The notes beneath the pieces are model-generated. The model was not told where the DNA came from. It made no database searches and saw nothing but the letters and a program-made list of their open reading frames with translations. Shown in pieces: positions 1 through 5,699 of a stretch of DNA of 6,147 bases. The DNA comes from an uncultured Chloroflexota bacterium (lineage in GTDB: Bacteria > Chloroflexota > Anaerolineae > Aggregatilineales > Phototrophicaceae). Every line of letters begins with the position of its first letter. Within the stretch, counting starts at the first letter, position 1. The stretch is from positions 1 to 6,147 of the forward strand of contig CALDGT010001031.1 in the NCBI GenBank assembly GCA_937942935.1. Reading direction: 5' to 3'. The position numbers were made by a program, and so were the translations under genes.

Positions 1-1297
1 ACGGGAAGTTATAACGCAAATCCACATTATTCACACGCCCAATCGCCACTTTTTGTTGAATTGTGCCATCGAGGTTATACGTCACTAAACCACCTTGTGG
101 GGTTTTATCTGTGCCGATAATCAGGCTCAAATTGGGGTCGGTGGGATGAATCCAGATAGCGGGGTCATCGGCGGCATCCACCCCTGCCTGAACAGGTTCT
201 GTTTCGATGGTCGCAGGTATCGTAATCATATCAGATGAGGCAATTGTGCGTGGGTTGAAGACAGGGTCTGCAATGAGAGTTAACGATTCGGCAATCACGC
301 CCCAATCAGCGAGTTTGAAATTGGTGCTGGCTGTGCCTGTTTCGGTTTCGTTGACATCATCGGTTGTAATGAATACCCCATTTGGGAAAGCATCGCCCAA
401 GCCAGTGCTGAGGGCAAAAATACCTGCGGGTTCTTTGATACCATCCACAGCACCATGAGCAATCAATGTAAATTCACCGACAAAAGCATTATTTTCGGCG
501 CGTTCATAGACCAAAATGCTGTTGCCTTGTTCATTTGCCACCAACACATACCCTTGTCGTTCAGAGGCGCGATAAATGGCAATGCCTTCGATTTCATCCA
601 AAATATGCCCGCCCGAAATATCTACTAAACGGCGCGAAATGCCAGATTCTGCCTCTGCGCCATACGCCCAAACTGCCACTTCGCCTTCTGCAACATAAAG
701 TGTGGCATAATCATCATCTACAGTACACGATTCGACTTCGCCGCCGACTTCAAATTCACGGCGCAATTCGCCTGTGATAATACCATCTTGTGCGGTCAAC
801 AGATATTGTTCGGCTTCGCCGCCTTCGCTGATGATAAAAACATAAAATCCGCCGGTAATCGGGCTACGATACATACAAGTAGCGGCACTACGCACACCAA
901 TATCCATTTTATTGATTTCGACCAATTCGTGGGTTTCGGAGTTAATGGTATAAAACATCAGGTTGCGACGGTCTGCGACACCACCCACAATGAGCGGGAT
1001 AGTTGAATCGGCAAACGGAAAATCATAGCGCAAATCCGCTTGGGCAATGGCATCATCATCTAAAAATTGGCGCAATTTGCCAGATAAATCATAAACACCA
1101 ATGCCTTCGTTATCATCTGACCCAATGATAAGGCTCAAATTGGGGTCGGTGGGATGCACCCAAACGATAGGCGATGATGCCCCATCACCGGGTGAATAAT
1201 CGGTTTCGAGTTGGGCGGGAACTTCTGTTATTGTTTGTGCATAGACAATACTAACTACTATCAACATCAAAAATAAACTAACGAGAATTTTTTTCAT
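1..1297 (-). CDS. Secreted tandem-domain beta-propeller phytase (3-phytase family), C-terminal part beyond the left edge
   Basis: Beta-propeller phytases are calcium-dependent enzymes that remove phosphate from phytate (inositol hexakisphosphate). The 432 visible residues start with a Sec signal peptide: KK at 2-3, a hydrophobic core to about 18, and probable cleavage at YA-Q around residue 20. No lipobox cysteine is present. Residues about 35-345 form a first propeller-like domain, with family landmarks at EGIAIY (237-242), NEQGNSILVYER (255-266), a glycine-rich stretch at 293-308 and TNFKLADW (325-332). A second domain begins at about 373 with the signatures DAADDPAIW (374-382), GTDK..QGGL (395-404) and NNVDLRY (423-429). 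It is then cut by the window edge. In the first domain the matching sites have decayed to DGASSPIVW (38-46) and QADLRY (86-91), so it has lost the paired aspartates. Tandem phytases with an imperfect first domain are known, and the second domain is presumably the main catalytic one. The ATG at 1297 is chosen for its signal peptide and the upstream AAAGAGGG. Family assignment is firm; activity is inferred. Confidence 0.9.
   Translation of the reverse strand, partial: MKKILVSLFLMLIVVSIVYAQTITEVPAQLETDYSPGDGASSPIVWVHPTDPNLSLIIGSDDNEGIGVYDLSGKLRQFLDDDAIAQADLRYDFPFADSTIPLIVGGVADRRNLMFYTINSETHELVEINKMDIGVRSAATCMYRSPITGGFYVFIISEGGEAEQYLLTAQDGIITGELRREFEVGGEVESCTVDDDYATLYVAEGEVAVWAYGAEAESGISRRLVDISGGHILDEIEGIAIYRASERQGYVLVANEQGNSILVYERAENNAFVGEFTLIAHGAVDGIKEPAGIFALSTGLGDAFPNGVFITTDDVNETETGTASTNFKLADWGVIAESLTLIADPVFNPRTIASSDMITIPATIETEPVQAGVDAADDPAIWIHPTDPNLSLIIGTDKTPQGGLVTYNLDGTIQQKVAIGRVNNVDLRYNFP
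123..148. repeat. 26-bp direct repeat inside the phytase gene, copy in domain 2
   Basis: This stretch is identical over 26 bases to 1131-1156. Both copies lie in the phytase reading frame and encode the same HPTDPNLSL core, exactly 336 codons apart (residues 384-392 and 48-56). It marks the start of the second propeller and reflects duplication of the domain. It is not a mobile element. Confidence 0.85.
1131..1156. repeat. 26-bp direct repeat inside the phytase gene, copy in domain 1
   Basis: Partner of the identical stretch at 123-148, at the start of the first propeller. The flanking codons have diverged: DGASSPIVW precedes this copy and DAADDPAIW precedes the other. A perfect 26-base match inside otherwise diverged domains suggests either strong constraint or local gene conversion. 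Confidence 0.85.
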
Positions 1298-1310
1298 AGG
1301 CGGTAAAAAT

Positions 1311-1318
1311 CCCTCTTT
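1311..1318 (-). promoter_or_regulatory. Probable ribosome binding site of the phytase gene
   Basis: On the minus strand this reads AAAGAGGG, a purine-rich Shine-Dalgarno-like run about 13 bases before the ATG at 1297. The spacing is on the long side. No other start with a better site precedes the signal peptide. I could not find a convincing minus-strand -35/-10 pair between here and 1469. Confidence 0.5.
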
Positions 1319-1437
1319 ATAGATAAACCTGCGATAGCACATGACCATAAACGAAGCATGTTAAGGCATATCCAACAGGGGATTAAGAACACCCATAGCA
1401 CAGATGAAAAATAATGTTATTGGTCACACTGATTTTA

Positions 1438-1446
1438 TGTTATACT
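1438..1446 (+). promoter_or_regulatory. Extended -10 promoter of the DUF488/DuOB cassette
   Basis: The sequence TGTTATACT fits the extended -10 pattern TGnTATAnT with one mismatch in the hexamer, as expected for a housekeeping sigma factor. A weak -35 may be TTGGTC at 1420-1425 (15-base spacer) or TTATTG at 1417-1422 (18-base spacer). Neither is strong, which is normal for extended -10 promoters. Transcription would begin near 1453 and leave a leader of only about 20 bases before the first gene. The divergent region 1298-1475 shows no other clear element: no hairpin, riboswitch or RNA gene was recognised. Confidence 0.5.
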
Positions 1447-1464
1447 GATTACACAATCTATTTT

Positions 1465-1469
1465 AGGGG
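1465..1469 (+). promoter_or_regulatory. Ribosome binding site that sets the start of the first DUF488 gene
   Basis: AGGGG lies 6 bases before the ATG at 1476, which is good spacing. The in-frame TTG at 1470 directly follows the site with no spacer and is therefore a poor start, so the ATG at 1476 was preferred. Confidence 0.7.
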
Positions 1470-1475
1470 TTGATT

Positions 1476-2180
1476 ATGCCTAAAAACATCAGTTTAACAC
1501 TATCAGATGACATCAGTGCCTATTTAGATGCGCTCATGTACATCACTAACCAGCCACTTGAAGCAATCCTCACACAATTTATCCAGCGTGGGATTAATGA
1601 CCATCTACGCCTATATACCATCGGACACAGTAACTTATCATTCGATGAATTTATCGCCATTTTGCGGATGTACAACATCACCACATTGGTGGATGTTCGT
1701 AGTGAACCCTATAGCAAATATGCCCCTCATTTTAGCAAAAAAGATTTGCAATATGCCCTAGAAGAACGTGGCATTACCTATCGCTATGCGGGGGAATATT
1801 TGGGAGGCAGACCGTCAGACAAGACGGTGTATCAGACAGGGACAATCATCAGCGAAAATACATCCCGCGATGATTACTTAGATTTGGTAGATTACACCCT
1901 CGTCATGAAGCGCGATTGGTATCATAAAGGATTACGCCGTCTATTAGATATTATCCAAGAAACCCATCCCAAAAGTGAGCATGTGGTCATCATGTGTAGT
2001 GAAGGTAATCCCGATGATTGTCATCGGCATCACCTCATTACACGCTCACTCATAGACCCATCTGTCCAATCACTGCCCGATACCCCTTCCCTTGCCATTT
2101 ATCACATCCTCAAAGAAGGGGTATTGCAATTTGTGAACCCGACTGTATTTGATAAGCCCGAACAGCAAAGGTTATTCTGA
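1476..2180 (+). CDS. DUF488 family protein with N-terminal ribbon-helix-helix-like segment
   Basis: 234 residues. The body (about 46-195) is a DUF488 domain, with TIGHS (48-52), VDVRSEPYS (72-80), a GI.Y strand near 99-102, LGG (109-111) and the hallmark MCSEGNPDDCHR (173-184), whose Cys-Glu and Cys-His-Arg residues are the family's best conserved. Residues 1-44 are extra: a short strand ISLTLS, a helix, a turn at NQP and a second helix to about 44. This is the pattern of a CopG/Arc-type ribbon-helix-helix DNA-binding unit. The last five residues, QQRLF, match the bacterial sliding-clamp binding pattern QxxLF. The biochemical function of DUF488 is not established; nucleic-acid-related work is an inference from these attachments. 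This is the first gene of a plus-strand cassette, and its stop overlaps the next start as TGATG. An upstream in-frame TTG at 1470 would add only two residues and lacks spacing from the Shine-Dalgarno site. Confidence 0.9.
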   Translation: MPKNISLTLSDDISAYLDALMYITNQPLEAILTQFIQRGINDHLRLYTIGHSNLSFDEFIAILRMYNITTLVDVRSEPYSKYAPHFSKKDLQYALEERGITYRYAGEYLGGRPSDKTVYQTGTIISENTSRDDYLDLVDYTLVMKRDWYHKGLRRLLDIIQETHPKSEHVVIMCSEGNPDDCHRHHLITRSLIDPSVQSLPDTPSLAIYHILKEGVLQFVNPTVFDKPEQQRLF

Positions 2181-2626
2181 TGACAATTTCGCTATTCACC
2201 ATTGGTTTTACACAAAAAACCGCCGAACAATTTTTTGAATTGCTCAAACATCATCATGTGAATGTGTTAATAGATACCCGCCTAAAACCCGATTCACAAC
2301 TGAGCGGATTCGCCAAAGGGCGTGATTTGCCCTATTTCCTCAAAAATTTAATCGGGTGCAAATATGTGCATAACCCACTCATGTCGCCCACAGACGAAAT
2401 TTTATCGGCATATCGAGATAATAAAAATTGGGGTGCGTATGAGGTGGCATTTAATAGCTTATTAGCAGAACGCAACTTAATTGCCCATTTAGAAAGAGCA
2501 TGGTTCGCCGAACATCGCGCCTGTTTGCTCTGTAGCGAACACGAGCCAGACCAGTGTCATCGGCGGTTAGTGGCAGAATATATACAATCATTTTGGGGAG
2601 AATTGGAGATATGGCATCTGATGTAA
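2180..2626 (+). CDS. Second, short DUF488 family protein
   Basis: 148 residues, close to a minimal DUF488 domain with no added segments. Landmarks are FTIGFTQKT (6-14), LIDTRLKPDS (30-39), the Gly-Phe-x-Lys segment around 43-46, SPT (69-71), the signature LLCSEHEPDQCHRRLVAEYI (116-135) and a closing EIWHLM typical of the family's last strand. It is a distant paralogue of the gene just upstream. The C-terminal Cys/Cys-His-Arg motif is kept, but TIGHS has become TIGF, DVR has become DTR and the LGG loop is absent. It starts at the ATG inside the upstream stop (TGATG), so translation is probably coupled, and it overlaps the next gene by 16 bases. The two may act as a pair, which is inferred from coupling alone. 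Its activity is unknown. Confidence 0.88.
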   Translation: MTISLFTIGFTQKTAEQFFELLKHHHVNVLIDTRLKPDSQLSGFAKGRDLPYFLKNLIGCKYVHNPLMSPTDEILSAYRDNKNWGAYEVAFNSLLAERNLIAHLERAWFAEHRACLLCSEHEPDQCHRRLVAEYIQSFWGELEIWHLM

Positions 2627-3381
2627 GTACGAAAACACTGTTTTTAGTCACAGACGTAACACACATGCGTGGGGATAAAGTGTGCATTTTAGGGGTAAAC
2701 GAAAAATTTGAGGCAATCCGTCCAGAATTGCCACCGCCCGGCATTTATCAGCATCGGTTACTGCTTCCAACAGGGGTTATAAGACCACGCGCCGTTTTAG
2801 AAATTTATTTCAAACCACCTCACAAAATTCATCCACCTCATGTTGAAGATATGGATTGGGATATTCATCAAGATACCCGTCTATTGCGAATTGCAGATAA
2901 TGAAAAGTGGAAAAATGCCTTAGAGAAAACCTCTTTTTTGACCGTAGCGGATATTTTTGAGACAAAAATCAAAAACAAAGCGATTACCCCTCATCAAGGG
3001 GCGCGGTCTGTGGGGACAATTCGCATTAAAACAATCGAATTTTTCAAATATGGAGTCGTTGAGCGCCAAGATGGGACAAAGCATGATTACCGAATCAGTT
3101 TTCGAGATGCCTCACATGCTTATTACTACGATTTGAGCATTACCGATTTGAACTTCCGGTATTATTTTCATAACCTATTGCGAGCAATGTCGCCAGAAAA
3201 AGCCAGTTGGCGCATTCGGGAGTTATTACAAGAAACCGATTGTTATCTACGAATCGGGTTAACCCGCGAATATAATGGCAATTTGTGGCTACAAGTGAAT
3301 GGCATTTACACCTTTCCAGATTATACAAAGGGAATGTGTTTTATGGATTACAAGCAAGCGGGGGTGATATTGCCAGATTAA
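2611..3381 (+). CDS. Dual OB (DuOB)-like domain protein, third gene of the DUF488 cassette
   Basis: 256 residues with no signal peptide or membrane segment, so probably cytoplasmic. The N-terminal part (about 9-90) begins with strand LFLVTDV, then MRGDKVCILGV and a Glu-x-Ile-Arg-Pro turn (34-38), followed by RPRAVLEIYF (58-67) and HPPHVEDMDW (74-83). The C-terminal half carries YRISFRDA (160-167), YYDLSITDLNFRYY (172-185), YLRIGLTR (212-219) and WLQVNGIYTFPDY (226-238). I recognise this pattern as that of dual-OB-fold proteins, from memory and without a search. OB folds commonly bind nucleic acid, but this protein's ligand is unknown. The ATG at 2611 is preferred over an in-frame upstream ATG at 2554, because GGGGAG at 2595-2600 lies 10 bases before it and the longer start would overlap the DUF488 gene by 73 bases. 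The stop shares a TTAA with the murB stop on the other strand. Confidence 0.72.
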   Translation: MASDVSTKTLFLVTDVTHMRGDKVCILGVNEKFEAIRPELPPPGIYQHRLLLPTGVIRPRAVLEIYFKPPHKIHPPHVEDMDWDIHQDTRLLRIADNEKWKNALEKTSFLTVADIFETKIKNKAITPHQGARSVGTIRIKTIEFFKYGVVERQDGTKHDYRISFRDASHAYYYDLSITDLNFRYYFHNLLRAMSPEKASWRIRELLQETDCYLRIGLTREYNGNLWLQVNGIYTFPDYTKGMCFMDYKQAGVILPD

Positions 3382-4295
3382 TCCCACTCGCCCAGCAATT
3401 CCACTTCCATCTGTAGCATGACCCCATGTGCCTCATACACCGCGTTTTTGACATGGCAGATGAGCGCATAATAATCGGTGGCAGTGGCATCTCCGCCTTC
3501 ATTGATGAAAAAATTGGCATGGACAGGGGATACCATCGCATTACCGATGCGATACCCTTTTAATCCAGTGGCTTCTATCAATCGCCCCGCATAATCATTA
3601 GGCGGATTTTTGAAAATACTCCCCAAACTTGCCCCCGGTGGTTGGGTTTGTTTGCGTTTGGCAATATTGGCATCCATCCGATTTTTTATCGCAATCGGGT
3701 CATCTGGTGTCAATCGGAAAGTGGCGAGTAGCACCAAAAATCGTTTATCTTCGCGTCCTTTGAGGATAGAGTGGCGATAATCATAATCTAAATCGGCATT
3801 AGCGAATAATTTCGCCCCGCTAGGAGTTAAAATGACGACATGCGCCAAATTCATGGCAATATCCCCGCCATGCGCCCCTGCATTATTGACCACCGCCCCG
3901 CCAACCGTACCGGGGACACTCACCGCCCATTCCATGCCTGCATACCCCGCCGATTGGCATTTATGTGAAAATGCCGTCAAGCCATGCCCACCCGATACAG
4001 ACGCAGTAATGCCGTCATACCAATTTCCAAATTCAACCGAACTCACCCGATTGATGACCATTAACCCGCGCACCCCGTTATCGGATACCAGCACATTCGC
4101 CCCACCACCGATAACGCGCACAGGGGTATCACTTGCCCAAGCAGATTGCATGACATCGGTCAGTTCTTCTAATGAATCACGCGCAATATACACCGCATCT
4201 GCCACACCGCCAATCCGCGCCGCCGTATATTTAGACATGGGTTCATTGAGGAGCAATTTATCACCCAAACGGGCTTTTAGGCGTGTTAGTGGCAT
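3378..4295 (-). CDS. murB: UDP-N-acetylmuramate dehydrogenase (UDP-N-acetylenolpyruvoylglucosamine reductase)
   Basis: MurB is a cytoplasmic FAD enzyme that uses NADPH to reduce UDP-GlcNAc-enolpyruvate to UDP-MurNAc, the step before MurC. At 305 residues it is full length for the compact class. The FAD-binding domain shows RIGGVAD (27-33), VIGGGANVLVSD (61-72) and SVPGTVGGAVVNNAGA (126-141). The C-terminal domain has YRHS (173-176) and GASLGSIFKNP (221-231), where Ser226 is the expected proton donor. The closing QMEVELLGE (295-303) carries the conserved late glutamate, probably Glu297. GSIFKNP and the lack of a long insertion around YRHS indicate the type II form. It starts 9 bases after murC with a good ribosome binding site, and the two are clearly cotranscribed. 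The gene is intact, with no missing catalytic residue. The tail overlaps the convergent DuOB-like gene by 4 bases. Confidence 0.97.
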   Translation of the reverse strand: MPLTRLKARLGDKLLLNEPMSKYTAARIGGVADAVYIARDSLEELTDVMQSAWASDTPVRVIGGGANVLVSDNGVRGLMVINRVSSVEFGNWYDGITASVSGGHGLTAFSHKCQSAGYAGMEWAVSVPGTVGGAVVNNAGAHGGDIAMNLAHVVILTPSGAKLFANADLDYDYRHSILKGREDKRFLVLLATFRLTPDDPIAIKNRMDANIAKRKQTQPPGASLGSIFKNPPNDYAGRLIEATGLKGYRIGNAMVSPVHANFFINEGGDATATDYYALICHVKNAVYEAHGVMLQMEVELLGEWD

Positions 4296-4302
4296 AATAA
4301 AA

Positions 4303-4306
4303 CCTC
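4303..4306 (-). promoter_or_regulatory. murB ribosome binding site overlapping the murC stop
   Basis: On the minus strand GAGG lies 7 bases before the murB ATG, and its first two bases are part of the murC stop codon TGA. Ribosomes finishing murC would reach the murB site directly, so the two proteins are probably made in linked amounts. Confidence 0.7.
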
Positions 4307-5699
4307 ATTTAAGCAATAATTCGCCAATTTTGGGCGCATCCCCCGCGCTCATAATCAATACAACGGCAGGAGATTCGACATTCATTCGCAAATATTTTGC
4401 TGTCGCTTCTAAGTTACCCCCAAAATATTTGAAGGCATGATGAATTTGTTTGGTCGTCCATTCACCATCCACCCCATCAATCGGATTTTCACGCGCCGCG
4501 TAAATATCGGTAACGACTACCCTATCCGCCAATGTAAATGCTTCGGCATAATCGGCGATGAGGGCTTGTGTGCGACTATACATGTGCGGTTGCCATACTG
4601 CCCAAATTTGATGATTGGGATAACGCATTTTTGCGCCTTCGATAGTGGTCTTAATCGCCGTTGGATGATGCGCGTAATCGTCCACCACAATAATGCCATC
4701 GCGTTCCCCACGAATTTCAAATCGCCGTCCGGTGGATTTGAAAGTGGCAAAGGCTTTAGGAATACGGTCAAGATCTACATCACCAATAGTAGATGTTACA
4801 GCAAGCGCCCCTAACGCATTTTGGACATTATGCCGTCCAATGAGGGGTAAAGCGATGTGACTGGGGATATGTCTGAAAACATCTAGCAAACCAGATACCA
4901 CAACATCAAAATGTGTTCTTTCATCCTCAATCCTAATATTTTTTGCCATCATATCCGCAGAATTATAAATCCCATACGAATAAACATAGATATTATTCAT
5001 CTTGGCTTTTTGCTCTTGCGCCAATTGCATCGCAAGCGGACTATCTGAACAGACAAATAATGTTCCGTGTGGGCGTATACGGTCTAAAAAGCCACGAAAT
5101 GAATCTAGCATATCCTCTTGAGTCTTAAAAAAATCGGGGTGGTCATATTCAATATTAGTTAAAATAACGATATTGGGAGAAATTCCCCAAAAGGCATTAT
5201 CATATTCATCAGCTTCAATAATGAATATATCATTTCTTTTGCTCACACCCGCATTTTTGCCTGTATTCGCCATAATGCCACCCACAATATATGATGGAGA
5301 TGATTGGCATTTTTGTAAAACATGCGTCACCATAGCAGTGGTGGTGGTTTTGCCATGTGTGCCTGCGATGGCAATCACAAAATTATCTTTCAGTAGAGCT
5401 TCTAAAATGTCTTGGCGTTTATACACAGGGATATTCAGCCGATTCGCCTCTAATACTTCGGTATGGTCATCTTTGACGGCGGATGTGCGAATGACCATAT
5501 CTGCGCCATGCACATTTTCGGGCTTATGCCCCAGATAAACCGTTGCACCATCTTTGGCTAATGCCTCTGTGAGCGCATTAGCCGACCTATCACTACCCGA
5601 AATCGTGAATCCGCGTTCTAATAAAATGCGGGCGATGGCAGAAATACCAAATCCACCAATCCCAATAAAGTGAATTTTTTGTCCTTGAATAAATTCCAT
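4305..5699 (-). CDS. murC: UDP-N-acetylmuramate--L-alanine ligase
   Basis: MurC is the cytoplasmic ATP-dependent ligase that adds L-alanine to UDP-MurNAc, starting the peptide stem of peptidoglycan. At 464 residues it has the usual length and all three Mur ligase domains. The N-terminal UDP-binding fold has FIGIGGFGISAIA (11-23) and SGSD (34-37). The central ATPase domain has the P-loop GTHGKTTTT (113-121), EADEYD (162-167) and TNIEYDHPD (181-189). GRHNVQNAL (288-296) precedes the C-terminal domain, which has DDYAHHPTAI (340-349), QPHMYSRT (370-377), DIYAARE (398-404) and SAGD (451-454). DDYAHHP and DIYxARE distinguish MurC from MurD, MurE and MurF. SAGD replaces the more common GAGD, a mild change. 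The start ATG directly follows the stop codon of the upstream membrane-protein gene, and no strong Shine-Dalgarno is seen (only GGCGGTG), so initiation is probably coupled to that gene. Confidence 0.97.
   Translation of the reverse strand: MEFIQGQKIHFIGIGGFGISAIARILLERGFTISGSDRSANALTEALAKDGATVYLGHKPENVHGADMVIRTSAVKDDHTEVLEANRLNIPVYKRQDILEALLKDNFVIAIAGTHGKTTTTAMVTHVLQKCQSSPSYIVGGIMANTGKNAGVSKRNDIFIIEADEYDNAFWGISPNIVILTNIEYDHPDFFKTQEDMLDSFRGFLDRIRPHGTLFVCSDSPLAMQLAQEQKAKMNNIYVYSYGIYNSADMMAKNIRIEDERTHFDVVVSGLLDVFRHIPSHIALPLIGRHNVQNALGALAVTSTIGDVDLDRIPKAFATFKSTGRRFEIRGERDGIIVVDDYAHHPTAIKTTIEGAKMRYPNHQIWAVWQPHMYSRTQALIADYAEAFTLADRVVVTDIYAARENPIDGVDGEWTTKQIHHAFKYFGGNLEATAKYLRMNVESPAVVLIMSAGDAPKIGELLLK

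Noticed and set aside
207..1006. Three plus-strand open frames (207-458, 535-777, 788-1006)
   Set aside because: All are antisense to the phytase frame, which carries clear family motifs throughout this stretch.
1298..1469. CRISPR array, tRNA or riboswitch in the divergent intergenic region
   Set aside because: No repeated units, cloverleaf or conserved aptamer core could be seen.
1470..1475. TTG start two codons before the chosen ATG of the first DUF488 gene
   Set aside because: It directly abuts the AGGGG ribosome site with no spacer, whereas the ATG at 1476 has normal 6-base spacing.
2554..2610. N-terminal extension of the dual-OB-like protein
   Set aside because: It would overlap the DUF488 coding region by 73 bases with no ribosome site before it. 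The family-like sequence begins after the ATG at 2611.
2451..2744. Minus-strand open frame of 97 codons
   Set aside because: It covers the overlap of the second DUF488 gene and the dual-OB-like gene, both supported by family motifs on the plus strand.
3412..3435. Possible terminator hairpin after the cassette (GCATG...CATGTGC)
   Set aside because: The paired arms are only about four bases, there is no T-run, and the sequence codes for the murB C-terminus.
3832..4440. Plus-strand open frame of 202 codons opposite murB and murC
   Set aside because: It lies antisense to two well-identified mur genes, is rich in Pro, Thr, Ser and Ala with no domain, and has no ribosome site. Codon bias of the real genes explains it.
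5173..5538. Plus-strand open frame of 121 codons
   Set aside because: Antisense to the murC P-loop region; no recognisable protein features.
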